Part shown: positions 5,083 to 6,437 of the stretch, one piece after another
How positions within the stretch are numbered: position 1 is the first letter of the stretch
How the letters are laid out: every line of letters begins with the position of its first letter
Assembly: GCA_002482725.1 (NCBI GenBank)
Contig: DLGO01000148.1
Coordinates: 37,893 to 44,329, forward strand
Direction of reading: 5' to 3'
Length of the DNA stretch: 6,437 nt
Origin: Bacteroidetes bacterium UBA7692
GTDB lineage: Bacteria > Bacteroidota > Bacteroidia > Chitinophagales > LD1
Translations under genes and position numbers: made by a program
The notes under the pieces: generated by a model
Databases searched by the model: none
The model's input: only the letters and a program-made list of their open reading frames with translations
What the model was told of the DNA's origin: nothing

Positions 5083-5150
5083 ATGCATTGCAATATACAA
5101 CTTGCTCTAGGTATTGAAAGCCGAATACTAATAATTTGCAAATGCCGTTA

Positions 5151-5176
5151 CTGTTGAAACAGGTTTGCTATTTTCG
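5151..5176 (+). promoter_or_regulatory. Candidate -7 box and inverted repeat before the DUF2480 gene
   Basis: TATTTTCG (5169-5176) differs from TAnnTTTG at one base and lies 17 nt before the DUF2480 ATG. Seven bases upstream of it is an inverted repeat CTGTT-GA-AACAG (5151-5162), where the spacer to a -33 element would be. No good TTTG is found at the usual distance; the nearest (5135-5138) is 30 bp away. This makes it a weak or activator-dependent candidate. Confidence 0.35.
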
Positions 5177-5193
5177 CAGCACAATAGATAGTA

Positions 5194-5709
5194 ATGAGCG
5201 CCCCCCTTATAAATAAAGTAGCCCAAAAGGCCATAGTGACCCTGGACCTGGAGGCTTACCTGCCTGCAGTGGACGCCGTAGTCGCCGTAGACCTCAAAGA
5301 TTTCCTTTTTCGCGGCCTGATACTACGCGAAGCAGATTTTCGAGCACAGGTAGAGGCAACCGACTGGTCTGCTTACCAGGGCAAATACGTTACCATATTC
5401 TGCTCCGCCGATGCCATCATACCCATGTGGGCCTATATGGTGCTATCGTCGGTATTGGCGCCTTATGCCCTGGATGTGATAGCAGGCGATACCAACAAAG
5501 CCATACAGCAGATTCTTTTGAATAACCTGTCTGCCCTCGACACCAAGCCATTTGAAGGCACGCGTGTGGTAATAAAAGGCTGTGGCGACCGCGAGGTAGA
5601 CAATGCCGCCTTTATAGCAATAACCCGGAAGCTAACAGGCATAAGCCGCGCCATTATGTATGGCGAACCATGCTCTACCGTACCTATCTGGCGGAAAACA
5701 GCAGACTAA
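5194..5709 (+). CDS. DUF2480 family protein
   Basis: The 171-residue product belongs to DUF2480, a Bacteroidota family of unknown function. Recognisable stretches are LINKVAQKAIVTLDLEAYLP (5-24), LKDFLFRGLILREADFR (34-50), TDWSAYQGKYV (56-66), FCSADAIIPMWAYM (69-82), RVVIKGCGDREV (124-135) and YGEPCSTVPIW (156-166). It is soluble with no signal peptide. Each of the three strongest motifs carries one cysteine (C70, C130, C160), next to small residues and acids, so a shared metal or redox site is conceivable, but this is inference. The lytic transglycosylase gene starts 23 nt downstream with no terminator between, so the two are probably co-transcribed. It is divergent from nadD. The ATG follows an A/T-rich leader and gives the usual length. 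Confidence 0.9.
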   Translation: MSAPLINKVAQKAIVTLDLEAYLPAVDAVVAVDLKDFLFRGLILREADFRAQVEATDWSAYQGKYVTIFCSADAIIPMWAYMVLSSVLAPYALDVIAGDTNKAIQQILLNNLSALDTKPFEGTRVVIKGCGDREVDNAAFIAITRKLTGISRAIMYGEPCSTVPIWRKTAD

Positions 5710-5732
5710 CAACCTTGCACACACTCAACAAA

Positions 5733-6437
5733 ATGATGATGACGAAAACAAAAATTATAGCTACTGTGCTGGTAGCAATGGTACTGGGCTTTGCCTCCGC
5801 TACTGCTATCAATAAGTACAACTGGTTTGGCCCGCGCGTAAACATTTTCGACAAAACCCGCCTCGAAACCCCACAGCTGCAAATAGCCAATGCCAAAGAC
5901 TCCGCTGCGCTGGTGCACCCGTTGCGCATTTCGGGCGAATTAACCTTTGCCGGTGAGCGCGTGCCACTGGAGGACCCGGATGTGATGGAGCGCATGGACC
6001 GCGAGCTACAGGTAAATGCCTACTGGCAGTCGAATACGGTACTGAGCATGAAGCTGGCCAATCGCTACTTTCCCGAAATAGAAAAGATACTATTGGAGGA
6101 AGGCGTGCCTGCCGACTTTAAGTACCTTGCCCTGATCGAAAGCGGTTTCCGCGATGCAGTAAGCCCCTCTGGTGCCGCAGGTTTCTGGCAGTTTCTGGGG
6201 GCTACCGGCAGGCAATACGGCCTGGAAGTGCGCCCTGATGTGGATGAGCGCTACAACATAGACAAGGCCACCCGCGCTACCTGCAAGTACCTGAGGCAAG
6301 CCAAAGAAAAGCTGGGCTCTTGGACGGCTGCTGCGGCATCGTACAACATAGGCATGGGCGGCCTGCAGGAGCGCATGACTGCACAGAACACCCGCGACTA
6401 TTACGAGCTGATGCTGACCTCCGAAACCAGCCGATAC
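5733..6437 (+). CDS. Lytic transglycosylase (SLT domain), 3' end outside window
   Basis: The frame is open for 235 codons to the window edge with no stop. Residues 5-26 (KTKIIATVLVAMVLGFASATAI) are a signal anchor that would place the enzyme in the periplasm. An SLT-type goose-lysozyme-like domain begins near 110. It has YLALIESGFR (131-140) with the catalytic glutamate E136, SPSGAAGFWQFLGATGRQYG (144-163), DERYNID (171-177) and AASYNIGMGG (201-210). These match family 1 and MltD-like transglycosylases, which cut peptidoglycan between MurNAc and GlcNAc to give 1,6-anhydro ends. No lipobox is seen. LysM or other C-terminal repeats, common in MltD, could lie outside the window. Three ATGs in a row (5733, 5736, 5739) offer equivalent starts; the first is used. 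It probably shares a transcript with DUF2480. Confidence 0.92.
   Translation, partial: MMMTKTKIIATVLVAMVLGFASATAINKYNWFGPRVNIFDKTRLETPQLQIANAKDSAALVHPLRISGELTFAGERVPLEDPDVMERMDRELQVNAYWQSNTVLSMKLANRYFPEIEKILLEEGVPADFKYLALIESGFRDAVSPSGAAGFWQFLGATGRQYGLEVRPDVDERYNIDKATRATCKYLRQAKEKLGSWTAAAASYNIGMGGLQERMTAQNTRDYYELMLTSETSRY

Noticed and set aside
4491..5157. Long plus-strand ORFs across the nadD region
   Set aside because: These are reverse-strand shadows of nadD, whose signature motifs are clear on the minus strand; the plus-strand products are cysteine/serine-rich with no domain.

Overview
The window looks like ordinary chromosome from a member of the Bacteroidota, most likely in or near the Chitinophagaceae. 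This rests on several signs: the promoters fit the Bacteroidota sigma consensus (TTTG, about 19 bp, TAnnTTTG); gene starts lack Shine-Dalgarno sequences and instead have A/T-rich leaders; a DUF2480 gene, a family I know only from this phylum, is present; transketolase is split into half-size subunits; and short CPAY-type lipoproteins occur. I see no insertion sequence, phage gene, CRISPR array or toxin-antitoxin pair.

Layout. Positions 1-374 (minus strand) hold a tandem tRNA unit: a complete tRNA-Ser(GCT) followed by the 5' end of what is probably tRNA-Pro, which runs off the left edge. A near-perfect promoter drives it. Just upstream is a 47-residue membrane or secreted mini-protein gene. 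Positions 639-1240 hold a pyridoxamine-phosphate-oxidase-like (general stress protein 26 type) gene with its terminator. Positions 1267-1660 hold a convergent conserved hypothetical gene on the minus strand with a GTG start and a promoter so close that the mRNA may be leaderless. Positions 1739-2686 encode an isopenicillin-N-synthase-like Fe(II)/2-oxoglutarate oxygenase. It converges on an HU-family DNA-binding protein gene (2768-3037, minus) across a symmetrical two-way terminator.

The second half, in order: a 59-residue lipoprotein (3341-3520); the N-terminal (thiamine-diphosphate-binding) half of a split transketolase (3595-4440), closed by a UUCG-tetraloop terminator with no C-terminal partner gene after it; nadD on the minus strand (4510-5082); and, divergent from nadD, a DUF2480 gene (5194-5709) followed 23 nt later by a membrane-anchored lytic transglycosylase that runs off the right edge.

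The genes are mostly single transcription units for housekeeping work: translation (tRNAs), nucleoid structure (HU), the pentose phosphate pathway (transketolase), NAD synthesis (NadD), redox or stress metabolism (the oxidase-like protein and the oxygenase), and the cell wall (lytic transglycosylase). Only DUF2480 and the transglycosylase look like an operon. I did not find a convincing new multi-gene system. The points most worth a second look are the orphaned transketolase half, the possibly leaderless hypothetical gene, the 47-residue mini-protein next to the tRNA promoter, the cysteine motifs of DUF2480, and several operator-like inverted repeats that overlap -33 regions.
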